Source: Chondrilla cf. caribensis
Taxonomy: Eukaryota; Porifera; Demospongiae; Chondrillida; Chondrillidae
Direction: 5' to 3'
NCBI GenBank assembly: GCA_964020155.1
Contig: OZ026562.1
Span: forward strand, 4,603,580-4,641,079
Length of the DNA: 37,500 bases
In this document: piece after piece, positions 28,663 to 37,500 of the stretch
How positions within the stretch are numbered: the first letter of the stretch is position 1
Layout of the letters: each line of letters begins with the position of its first letter
Notes under the pieces: generated by a model
Seen by the model: only the letters and a program-made list of their open reading frames with translations
The model's database searches: none
Told to the model about the DNA's origin: nothing
Translations under genes and position numbers: made by a program

Positions 28663-29475
28663 ATGGCGGCTAGTCCATACGCCCGGGACAGAATTGTCAG
28701 ATTGTCACCGAGCTTTATAAGAAAGCGCCTCAGACAGTTCCTTAATCTCAAAAGAAACGCATATACTCTTCCTTGGCCTCAACATTCGGGGAAAATCACC
28801 TACGAAGAACCCGTATGGAATAAAATGGCAGGAAGATTTGTAATTAAGAGTATCATGAAGGCGTTCGGTTCCAGGTTTTCCGTGGGAGAGTTTCTCGAAG
28901 GAGCCAAATACGCAGTGAACGAAGTATCGCACATGCTCATAGACAAAGACAGGCACGATGATCTCAGTAGTGTCATGTCCCCTGAACTTTTTAAAGATGT
29001 TAAAGAAGCTCTCGACTCCCTACCTCCTTCGTGTCACATACATTTAGACATCGAGTCAATTCGTCAGTTGGAGTCCGTGTCGTTCTGCTGTATTGCTGGT
29101 GAGGCCAGACCTGGGGACAAGCACGTGATAGCTGGTTTGGGGCAGATGATAGTGACGTCACAGTCGCGAATGCTGGACGTTAGCAAAGATATCAAGTCTT
29201 TCACGACTAAAGATGCCAGAGAGATAGCCTTGGAGGCTGGTATGTCACGGCTGGAGTTTCAACTTGGTGTGGGGTTCAAAACAAAGGAAAAGTTTGCAGT
29301 AATCGACGACGAGAGTGGTTCCCTCTTAGCAGGGTCCAATAAGTTCATCGACTGCTCACACTGTTGGTTGTTCAGTTCACTTGTGCAGAGAACGAGCAGC
29401 GAGGAGTACCCTCTGAACTGGACCATTGTTGATATTAATAACTACTTAGATAAGCAAAATCACATTCCACATTAA
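28663..29475 (+). CDS. Intronless Tim44-like domain protein, probably MAIP1-like mitochondrial matrix protein
   Basis: A 270-codon ORF starting in a good context (AACATGGCGG). The first 40 residues are basic and lack acidic clusters (RKRLRQFLNLKRNAY), compatible with a mitochondrial presequence. The body has FSVGEFLEGAKYAVNEVSHML, then DDLSSVMSPELFKDVKEAL, and ends PLNWTIVDINNYL. The FxxxxFLxGAxxAxxxVSxLL pattern and a C-terminal DWTI-like strand recall the Tim44/MBA1/MRPL45-like fold, most like m-AAA protease-interacting protein 1. I recognise this from pattern only, so the family is more secure than the orthologue. It shares a bidirectional promoter with RAVER. Confidence 0.6.
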   Translation: MAASPYARDRIVRLSPSFIRKRLRQFLNLKRNAYTLPWPQHSGKITYEEPVWNKMAGRFVIKSIMKAFGSRFSVGEFLEGAKYAVNEVSHMLIDKDRHDDLSSVMSPELFKDVKEALDSLPPSCHIHLDIESIRQLESVSFCCIAGEARPGDKHVIAGLGQMIVTSQSRMLDVSKDIKSFTTKDAREIALEAGMSRLEFQLGVGFKTKEKFAVIDDESGSLLAGSNKFIDCSHCWLFSSLVQRTSSEEYPLNWTIVDINNYLDKQNHIPH

Positions 29476-30169
29476 CCCTATTTTTGTGAATATTGTGTCA
29501 TGTATCAGTCAATTTTGTGTGTTCATTGCAGGCAGTTATTAATTCTAGTCAGCGAAGGGGGTGAAATGAAATATAATATCAATCCATCACCAGTTTATTA
29601 GCCACACTCCTCGAGCCTGTACCACTATAGCACAAGTACTAACGAGTATCCAGTTAATCTGCCAAACTCACAAATCCATCATACTTTTCAAAAATGAATT
29701 GTGGCAAATTGACGAATATTCAGTGTAATATATAGATCTGTATTAAATCACTGTATCTATAATTACATTTGAAATGGCCATCAAGGTGGTCAGCGTATAC
29801 GTACATTAAAACACGGAAACAACATGCAATATTTCTAATCGTATTACATTCTATATACACTAATACCCCATAGACTAGTAATTTAGCATGATCAGACTAT
29901 TACGATCGATGTAAATAATATTATATTACATGCAGTTTTAACTATAACAATTGTTACTTCGTGCTCATAATTTCTAAACCTTAACCTAGCAATTATCAAA
30001 TAATACAGAGCTGACATAAGCATGCTGAATATAATATTATGTCAGAATACAGATATTGTTATAGTTCAGTTTTTAAATAGTAAAGAACATATACAGCAAG
30101 ATGTGATCAATATTGTAAGTAAATAATTGAATGAATTTGGAAAAAATAAATCCTCTAATCCCAAGAGCA
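29476..30169. other. Convergent 3' intergenic region MAIP1-like / UHRF1
   Basis: AT-rich, with no coding exon. It contains a partial MITE copy (29625-29727). The rest shows no RNA gene or clear poly(A) signal near either stop. Confidence 0.5.
29625..29727. mobile_element. Partial copy 2 of the RAVER-intron MITE family
   Basis: CAGTTAATCTGCCAAACTC and the following 70 bp match 26350-26433 at roughly 80%, ending in ATATTCAGTG then TA. Only this right half is recognisable. Confidence 0.65.
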
Positions 30170-31832
30170 TCACCTACCACCGTCGTAGCCGGGGAAGAGG
30201 TCCAGAAGGACCTTCTGTAGCTCACTGTTAATCTCGATCTTGAACGTCTTGCCAAGAGTGAATCTACAATTTGGGCAGCTGTACACCTCGGCCCTGAAGG
30301 AACGCTGGATACAAGACTGGAGGGAGAAGAGAAACAGTTTCCTTCCAACACAATCTCTCAGATCACATATGCCATGAGCAGTCTACTTCCCAGGCCCAAC
30401 ACCTCACCTTGCACAATACGTGACTACAGGGAGTCGTTACTGGCTGGAATACAATTTCTTGACAGCAAATACACATAAAGGACTCTTCAACACGCTGCAG
30501 TAGACCAACCTTGAACACACGAGAATCAAAAGTTATTCAAATAAACAACAACTACAACGAAACAATCACATACTCCTTTGTTTCCATTCTCTGGATTAAG
30601 TACTGTATCCCATATCTTCTTGTTCAACTTGTCGGCTGTGATCAACTCCTTCTGTTCTTTAGTTAAAATGTACTTTGGAGCCTTCTTCCTTGAGGGGCTT
30701 GACTGTGGGCTGGTAACTGATAAAAACAAAGATCAATGAATAGACACACATAATAAAGAGTAGATCCTGGAGCTATGATTATAACATACATATTATGCAT
30801 ATACATATTATGATAATCATATAATTATACAAATCATCTCATAATAGACATTTAACAAGTCCTTGCTACCTGTACTGTGTACATGTCCACACTTCAGGAA
30901 ACAGAGAACATCACTGTGTTGTGTGCATGTACCACACACACGCACATACCACTGCCACCTTTTCTCTTTCTACCCTTCCCCTTGTCCTCATCTTGTGACT
31001 GCGAGGCTGCCTGTGCTTCCAGGTATCCTTCAGGATACTGGAGAGTTAAGCCGAGCTTTTTGGACATTTTCTTGCCCTCAGCACTCCAGGGGGGTGGAGC
31101 CTGCAAAAGAGGACCACCAAACGGTCAGTTATACTGATCCTGTGAACAAGACATCATCAGGGTAACACACAGGATCATCACGTCTGAGAAGGTAGCGCCA
31201 AACGAGGAAACCAGACTGTCCAGTCTCTGACCAATACTTTACAATCTTGTAGATTCCATCATAGCGATTTCCTTCTTCGGGACAGTACTTTGAGAACTTG
31301 CGGCCTTTGAAATTACGAACCTAAACACAGGACATGTCATCAACAAATATGACACACACATACGTACTCACAAGACCTCCCCACACTCAGTGAGGCAGTC
31401 ATGATCCCAAACTCACTACTCTGACAGGCTTTCCCTTCTTCCAATCTTTGGCTTCTGCTCCATTCTTGTCGTTGAATGGAGCACTGCAGTTGATGGCCAG
31501 GGCTCTACAGAAGACAGAGGAGACCACGTGTCACGTACACTATGCTATGGTCAACACGAGACAAAGTGTACTTGTTCAGGTGGGTGAGGGTCTGGTCTGA
31601 CGACTGTTTGGCCGTTCTCTTGTTCCCGGAGAGGTCCCGCCCCCCACTCCCCGTGTAACTGAATTCCACGCCGTTGTCGACATCGTCTTCATACCCGCCG
31701 GACAGAACTATTGAGTAGGCACCTTCATTCTCACGGCCATGTATACCAGCAACGTGAGGCCTATGCACTCCTGCCTCACTGACCTGACCAGGTGTGTATG
31801 TAGAAAATAGAGTTGACCAATAAGAAATTAGG

Positions 31833-31899
<67 letters not shown>

Positions 31900-34800
31900 G
31901 AAATATACACATACACTTTCGTATACATAAGATATGTGTATAGACACATACGTACCTGTACTCTAAACTTCCATAATGTGCCGACGTGTACTCCAGGTAT
32001 TGGTCCAAAGTGATTGGAAGGTACGATAGTACACACCTTTGTTCTACCGACACATGCCATACCCTAAGCATACCAAGAGGAGAGGGCACATCACCGACAG
32101 CTTATTGCATCCGAGGTCTGATGTACTAGTGGATGGAACTGGTCACATCCCGTGCATAACATCACAATATGGCTACCGCGTCAACCGTCATAGGTGTGAC
32201 ACAAACACCACTCACCTTTCCCCAATCTCGCTTACAGTCAGACTTCTTAGACATCATCTTGGACTTCTTCTTGTTGAACCGCAGCTTCTCCCCGGCCTTG
32301 ATCACCTCGTTCTCATCGTTCTTACATTCCGGACAGTACCACTCGTCTTCCTCGGGAATCTCCTCAAGAGGCGGGTCCAGGCAGCCCAGATGAAAGGCCA
32401 TGTCACACTCGTCACAGAGCAGCTGCTTCCCGGGGTCGTTCTTCCCCCCGCAGACGTAGCACCCACAGTGACGACATTTGAGATCCTCCTTGTCCTTGCA
32501 GTGAGAGCACTTGGGTTTGGTCTTCTTCCCTTCCCCACCAACGTCCTCTTCTCCATTACAACTATGAGAATCCTCAATTTGATACACCTCATCAGGGAAC
32601 ATGATGCGGACTTCTTGTGACGCATCTTCCGATTCACTAAAGGGATACATACACATATGGGTGACTCAAAGAACAGGGCCAGTGTCACACAAAGCACTCA
32701 TGTACATCGATCTCCAACTGTCTAACAGTGTTACATGAGGTACTCGTGCACGCTTGCTCTCAACTGTTCAACAGTACTACAAGGGGTACTTGTGTGTGCT
32801 TATTCTGAACAACATAACAAAATACTTGTGTATGCTTACTGTTAACTGTCCAGCAGTGCTGCAAGACATACTCATCTATGCTCACACTAACTAGTCCACC
32901 ACACCAGGTAAATGTACAAGATGCTTACCCTAGAAGAATTTTACAGTACAGCTTCTTCTCTCTCCTGGAATCATCCTTTCTAGTCACCCGCCCATCATAC
33001 CAGAAGCCTCTCTCCTTGTTTTGGTCAAAGTTGTAGTTGACCATCACAACAGCTTCCTCACTTATCTGGTCCCACTGTAATCTGGTGCGAGCTCTAGGAC
33101 GAAGATCCTTTTCACTTAGTTCGGATTCTTCATCATAGCTACACAAAGAGGAAGGATGAGGAAGTGATTACACAAACACACGAACTGCCAGTGTGCCTGC
33201 AACCATCATATCCAATCATATTCTCAAATATTTTTTTCTCACTCACTCACCCGTCATATGTTACTCACTCACCCGTCATATTTTACTCACCCGTCATATG
33301 TTACTCACTCACCCGTCATATTTTACTCACCCGTCATATGTTACTCACTCACTCGTCATATTTTACTCACCCGTCATATGTTACTCACTCACCCGTCATA
33401 TTTTACTCACCCGTCATATGTTACTCACTCACCCGTCATATTTTACTCACCCGTCATATGTTACTCACTCACTCGTCATATTTTACTCACCCGTCACATT
33501 CCACTCACTCACCATATCATTACAAAAAACCCTTTATAAACACTCTAAACAACAACTCCACAGCCACACTTTCATTCACAGGCTACACTCCAAGGAGAAA
33601 TCACAGAAGCTCAAAATAGGGTAAGCAATGGATGTTCCCAGATATTCAAATGAATTCAATAGTACTATACAGTATATGGTAGTTTTGTGGACCACTTGCT
33701 GGAAGTTCAACCATGGCCATTTACTGATACAACTACAAGTCTGGACATATTCTAGGAGAGTTGATCTCACTTGTGGACCATGTAGAGAGCAAACATTCAA
33801 TACAGGAATCCCTGGGAAATAGTAGTCCTATTACTGAGGTGGTCCTGTTACTGAGGTTGTTCTACTACTGAGGTGGTCCTATTACTGAGGTGTTCCCATT
33901 ACTGAGGTGGTCCTATTACTGAGGTGGTCTCATTACTGAGGTGGTCCTATTACTGAGGTGGTCCTATTACTGAGGTGGTCCTATTACTGAGGTGGTCCCA
34001 TTGTGGTGGTCCTATTACTGAGGTGGTCCCATTGTGGTGGTCCTATTACTGAGGTGGTCCCATTGTGGTGGTCCTATTACTGAGGTGGTCCCATTGTGGT
34101 GGTCCTATTACTGAGGTGGTCCCATTGTGGTGGTCCTATTACTGAGGTGGTCCCATTGTGGTGGTCCTATTAAGGAGAAAGGGAGGTTCTATTCTACTTG
34201 ATATCTATCCTTTGCAGATACTAGGATGGACCTCAGTAACACAGCCACTCAGGAAGAAACTCTTCTCACTCCAACAAACCAACAAATGGTGGTTGGACAG
34301 AACCTCCAGTTACCACCTAACCACTTGTTTGGTGATAACAGTCAACTGGTAGTTGGTGTATCACCACACACCCCATGGCTGGCTACTATAAAGGAACAAA
34401 ATGGACAACTAGTGACTGGCAGAGGATCCCCCACAGCCTACTCTCCAACCAATTCAGGAGAAGAGACAAGACAGACAACTATGGTCCCCACTACTACTGG
34501 CAGTTGGGAAGAAACGTCTGGCTCAGAAGGAAAACAACAAATGGTTCTCTCAAAAACCAAACAGTTAAAACCGGAAGGAGCATTTGGAGATAGCAGTGAA
34601 CTTGTAGTCGTCCAATCACCACTTGCCACACTGCTGGTCACAGTGGAGGAGGAGAAAGCTGAACTGGTGACCGGGAGGTAGAGAGGGAGAGCTCCTTGAG
34701 GTACAAATACCATGTGGAAATTGACTACCTCCATATGCTCAACCAACAACTATAGTATGTACTGTGTACTTTTACAAAAATCACCTCACCCACAACTTCA

Positions 34801-36047
34801 CACACATTGTCAATATCATCAGTTAACCACTATTGCAAGAGGTGAACATGAGATACAGTTTTGTACTTACTACTATCCTCCTGCACATCTCCTATGAATA
34901 TCGTTACTACCTTATAAGGTCAAACTGCCAGTGTGCATGCAACCATAATATCCAATCATATTTCCAAATATTTCACTCACTCACCCATCATATTCCTCTC
35001 ACTCACCCATCATATTCCTCTCACTCACCCATCATATTTCACTAACTCACCCATCATATTTCACTCTGTATACAATCTCGGTGGCTGGAGGATCCAAAGT
35101 TGCTTTCTCCAACATCTCAACCACTACTCCTTCAAACCACGCACCTATGCTGATGTCACGAGCATCAACCTTGGACCCAACCTGGAAGGAAGAAACCCGT
35201 CTACTGAATATATTAATAAATACATACTTAATTAGGTGGGCCTATGTACAAATTTGCATATACATTGGTCCCAGCAGGTATGAACGAAAGGCTATATGGA
35301 ATATTATTATTATATTATGGATAATATGCCTGTATGCCTGCACCCATAATATTTTGCCAAGTACCCGTCATATTTAATTCACTCACCCACCATATTTGAC
35401 TTGCTCACCCGTCAGTCAAACAGGACGGATGAGTGAGCGAAATATGCCCTTCCCTAACCCTAAACAGTACCTTCCAGGCTCCTTCGATTTCACTACCAAT
35501 GCCATTTTCCACAATGTGTTCGCCATTTCCCACAATCTGCTCTCCATTTTCACAATTCTTATCTTTCTCGGTCTCCTACACAAGGGGGCACGTACACTCG
35601 TGATAAGACATGCCATTGGTACACCAAATGCAAATGACATGCATACGATCACGTCCTTCTCGCCGAAAGCTATTTGGCAATTCGGATGATGAATATATTC
35701 ATGGACACATGTCGCATTTAAAATGTCGGGTAAGCTCTTGAATATAATCTTACTTGTTCCATTGGTTCGCTTGTCTCTTCTCCGTTGAGCACATCTGTAT
35801 TATCTTCTTGGACAACTGGCGGTGGCCTGATGAGAATTTGGATCAGGTCATTCAATCCTACGTCATAGTCGAATAGACTGTGTTCATCTTCCAGCTGTTT
35901 TCCGCGAAAAAATAAGCGCTGTCTTTCGGGAGGTACTTCAAAAGGTTCTTCTAAACGCTTACGTAGATCAAATATGCTAGTTAATTTGCTTAAATTGTCG
36001 ATTTGGACGGTCTTTCTGCCGTCCATGCTTCTGACTTGGATCCACAT
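30170..36047 (-). CDS. UHRF1: UHRF1: multidomain E3 ubiquitin ligase reading hemimethylated DNA
   Basis: Nuclear ligase that recruits DNMT1 to hemimethylated CpG and ubiquitinates histone H3. Thirteen exons in phase: 36047-35754, 35575-35471, 35181-35051, 33138-32929, 32636-32216, 32063-31956, 31783-31572, 31504-31417, 31320-31171, 31100-30950, 30716-30574, 30509-30408, 30316-30170; about 753 aa (human 793). UBL (1-76): [32 protein letters not shown]. Acidic linker exon. Tandem Tudor (about 134-245): [14 protein letters not shown] and [11 protein letters not shown] keep the aromatic-cage Phe and two Tyr; then [12 protein letters not shown] (about 290-360): [28 protein letters not shown] (about 388-560): [41 protein letters not shown] with the NKR finger. 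RING (about 683-725): [20 protein letters not shown], ending LFPGYDGGR. All domains look intact. Confidence 0.97.
31833..31899. repeat. (CA)n microsatellite (UHRF1 intron 6)
   Basis: About 33 CA units in the 172-bp intron between exons 6 and 7, about 50 bp upstream of the exon 7 acceptor. Confidence 0.96.
33181..33500. repeat. Minisatellite of UHRF1 5' splice-site-like copies (far end of intron 3)
   Basis: About 6-7 copies of a 40-bp dimeric unit (TTACTCACTCACCCGTCATA, then TTTTACTCACCCGTCATATG). On the sense strand each half reads ATATGACGG then GTGAGT, like the exon 3 donor ATATGATGG then GTGAGT. The leading 60 bp (from CTGCCAGTGTGC) is a second copy of the sequence at 34924-34985. Confidence 0.88.
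33815..34175. repeat. Minisatellite CTATTACTGAGGTGGTCC / CATTGTGGTGGTC (UHRF1 intron 3)
   Basis: First an 18-bp unit (TCCTATTACTGAGGTGG), then a 33-bp composite adding CCCATTGTGGTGG. This shows stepwise growth from a simple to a compound unit. Confidence 0.92.
34226..34681 (+). CDS. Hypothetical antisense ORF nested in UHRF1 intron 3, two-module repeat
   Basis: A 151-codon plus-strand ORF preceded by an acceptor-like CTATCCTTTGCAG. It contains two diverged modules of about 50 residues. Module 1 starts [13 protein letters not shown] and includes [10 protein letters not shown] and NGQLVTGR. Module 2 starts [13 protein letters not shown] and includes [10 protein letters not shown] and KAELVTGR and stops there. 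The nucleotide duplication is old, yet the frame stayed open in both copies. I recognise no family. It could be an exon of a nested gene, a relic of a mobile element, or a chance open frame over a diverged tandem duplication. Confidence 0.35.
   Translation: MDLSNTATQEETLLTPTNQQMVVGQNLQLPPNHLFGDNSQLVVGVSPHTPWLATIKEQNGQLVTGRGSPTAYSPTNSGEETRQTTMVPTTTGSWEETSGSEGKQQMVLSKTKQLKPEGAFGDSSELVVVQSPLATLLVTVEEEKAELVTGR
34970..35056. repeat. Tandem copies of the UHRF1 exon 3 donor, unit 21-22 bp, 4 copies
   Basis: On the sense strand the true junction AAATATGATGG then GTGAGTTAGTG (exon end 35051) is followed by three more copies of AATATGATGGGTGAGTGAGA. The array is head-to-tail and includes the junction itself. 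Similar single copies lie in intron 2 at about 35360-35415. Confidence 0.9.
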
Positions 36048-36367
36048 TTTGGCTACTGTACTTTGGGATGGATGGAGCTCTACAGGTTCTGCCCGCCAAT
36101 TTGCTCACGTGATTAACCACTGTTGTATGTATATTCATGCTTCGTAGCGTGCCGCTCGTTGCGAAGAGTGAAACCCCACCTTTATCGAAATAATTAGTGG
36201 GTGTTAACCACATGAATCATATTACCCCATCAAAATGACCCACAAAAAGAAAGAAAATTCACTTTTACGATGTTGACTGGTATATAAATTACAATTTAAT
36301 CCGAAATATTTACAATGTTGGAACAATATTGAAACGTGGTGCGTTTCAATCAAAAATGTACAAATGG

Positions 36368-37500
36368 TCACTGTTTTCCGATAAGGGCAGCATTGTCATC
36401 ATCTGTTTCAAGTTCTCTTCCAAAATCAGTAGCCTCAATGTTGTATCTCACAGAGGACCTGATGAACGCAAAGACACATGAAATATGGAATAGTGAACAC
36501 AGAGGACCTAGTGAACACGGAGGACCTAGTGAACACACAGGACATAGTGAACACAGAGGACCTAGTGAACACAGAGGACATAGTGAACACAGAGGACCTA
36601 GTGAACACAGAGGACATAGTGAACACAGAGGACATAGTGAACACAGAGGACATAGTGAACACAGAGGACCTAGTGAACACAGAGGACCTAGTGAACACAG
36701 ATAGGTACACAAATAATACCGTATGAATGGAAAGTTTCATGGAACAAAACTTTTGCGAATCGTTCAATTTCGCGAATTTCGCAAAAAGTTTTTCCTTTTT
36801 AATGCCCATCACGTTAATTGATTGTCAGATGATTACATCATTGGGTGTTCACAAATAAAACTGTCGCGAATGCCAGTTTCTTCGCGAAATTCGTGAAGCT
36901 TTTAGTCCACGAAATTTTCCCTCTATACAGTATGGAATTCAAGGGGATCGAAAACTAATGCAATTAAGACTGTCAATTACAAACTCACACCTGACAATCA
37001 CCCCTGACGATTACACAATCAATGTAGCTAGTTGCACAATCAATAGTGGTGGTTACACGAACCATGTAGCTAGAACACACGATGTTGCCACTTGTACCAT
37101 ATCCTCTACAGACACAGGAGCCACATAACATCAACAACCAGAGCCATGCAAAGGACAGTATCTTCCGATTCACATCACAAAACATGCATAATACACGACA
37201 TTGACAGGCTTAGTACGGTACACACGTACACTCACCTAGTGGAGGTCGATCCTCTCTTACGAATGCAAACTGTAACAATAATGACGATTGCCACTATGAG
37301 ACTGACGCACACTACCCCACCCACACCAGCAGCAACAAAGAATACTGTGTGGTCATCAGCGGCGGGAGCTCCCTGAACTATTGTAACACAGGGTGTGGTT
37401 GGCTCAGTAGTACCGGACGAGGAATGGGTTGTACTCCCTGTGTTTGTGGGCGTGGTCGGGTGTGGCAGGATGGCAGTGGGTGTGGGCAGGACCCGGTCCT
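36368..37500 (-). CDS. C-terminal part of a Ser/Thr/Pro-rich single-pass membrane protein
   Basis: Partial gene running off the right edge. The upstream exon (37500-37236, open at its start) encodes a Thr/Pro/Ser-rich extracellular stretch (VLPTPTAILPHPTTPTNT, then GTTEPTTP), a transmembrane helix of about 27 residues (FFVAAGVGGVVCVSLIVAI onward) and a basic stop-transfer IRKRG. It ends in phase 2 at a GTGAGT donor. The last exon (36458-36368) follows in matching phase and gives an acidic tail, SSVRYNIEATDFGRELETD and ending ALIGKQ. The organisation parallels the receptor gene at 1474-6068, but the tails are not similar. The extracellular domains are outside the window, so function is unknown. 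Confidence 0.75.
36478..36704. repeat. Minisatellite of 3' splice-site copies, unit 18 bp, about 12 copies (right-edge gene)
   Basis: On the sense strand the unit is GTGTTCACTAGGTCCTCT, with an ACTATG variant in some copies. The true acceptor of the last exon reads GTTCATCAG then GTCCTCTGTGAG (exon start 36458). The unit therefore repeats the acceptor AG plus the first nine exon bases. Confidence 0.92.
36719..36930. mobile_element. MITE-like element with TA flanks and CGCGAA-rich interior
   Basis: Left end CCGTATGAATGGAAAGTTTC and inverted right end CTGTATAGAGGGAAAATTTC agree at 18 of 24 terminal positions, with TA on both sides; 212 bp, no ORF. The interior has inverted TTCGCGAA-containing arms. 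It lies in the intron upstream of the last exon of the right-edge gene. Confidence 0.7.

Noticed and set aside
33164..33624. Plus-strand ORFs of [10 protein letters not shown] type in UHRF1 intron 3
   Set aside because: The 40-bp repeat is open in several frames; it has no protein-like composition outside the repeat.
33576..33822. Short ORFs on both strands near 33.6-33.8 kb
   Set aside because: No similarity that I recognise and no phase-compatible link to the UHRF1 exons or to the nested ORF.
37001..37107. Cryptic exon of the right-edge gene (RGYGTSGNIVCSS...) between 37236 and 36458
   Set aside because: It has plausible splice sites, but including it puts the last exon out of frame (ending VLCEIQH), whereas direct joining keeps the phase and gives an acidic tail.

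Overview
This is animal nuclear DNA: every recognisable gene is a metazoan-type, intron-containing gene with GT-AG junctions and continuous reading phase. Introns are short to moderate and packed with (CA)n/(GT)n microsatellites and minisatellites. The gene set is animal, and the compact layout suggests an invertebrate. An early-branching animal such as a sponge is my low-confidence guess; nothing here fixes the species.

Layout, left to right: (1) the 5' end of a cathepsin Z gene (minus, 21-322, running off the left edge); (2) a receptor-like transmembrane gene (plus, 1474-6068) with two Ig domains, a Ser/Thr/Pro stalk, two fibronectin III domains, one membrane helix and a short tail; (3) PPWD1, a WD40-cyclophilin (minus, 6550-14619, 15 exons); (4) a TOPORS-like RING ligase (minus, 14814-18510, 8 exons); (5) an intronless steroid 5-alpha-reductase (plus, 18633-19601); (6) PRMT3 (minus, 20471-24711, 11 exons); (7) a raver-type triple-RRM protein (minus, 25008-28555, 5 exons); (8) an intronless Tim44-like/MAIP1-like gene (plus, 28663-29475); (9) UHRF1 (minus, 30170-36047, 13 exons) with UBL, tandem Tudor, PHD, SRA and RING domains; (10) the 3' end of another Ser/Thr/Pro-rich single-pass membrane protein (minus, 36368 to the right edge). 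I reconstructed exons by hand from translation, splice sites and phase. Two gene pairs are divergent with about 110-120 bp between coding starts (TOPORS/SRD5A and RAVER/MAIP1-like).

Functionally these are mostly housekeeping nuclear genes (splicing-linked cyclophilin, ubiquitin ligases, arginine methylation, RNA binding, maintenance of DNA methylation) with two cell-surface genes at the flanks. They do not form a pathway.

The most unusual signal is in the repeats. Four minisatellites in four different genes appear to have grown out of an exon-intron junction, so each repeat unit carries a copy of the real 5' or 3' splice site: PPWD1 exon 11, PRMT3 exon 8, UHRF1 exon 3 and the last exon of the right-edge gene. 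Other points are a run of CTD-like YSPTRRD heptads in TOPORS, a missing ATG (ACG instead) at the TOPORS start, an antisense ORF with an internal duplication inside UHRF1 intron 3, and several TA-flanked MITE-like elements plus one hAT-like element.
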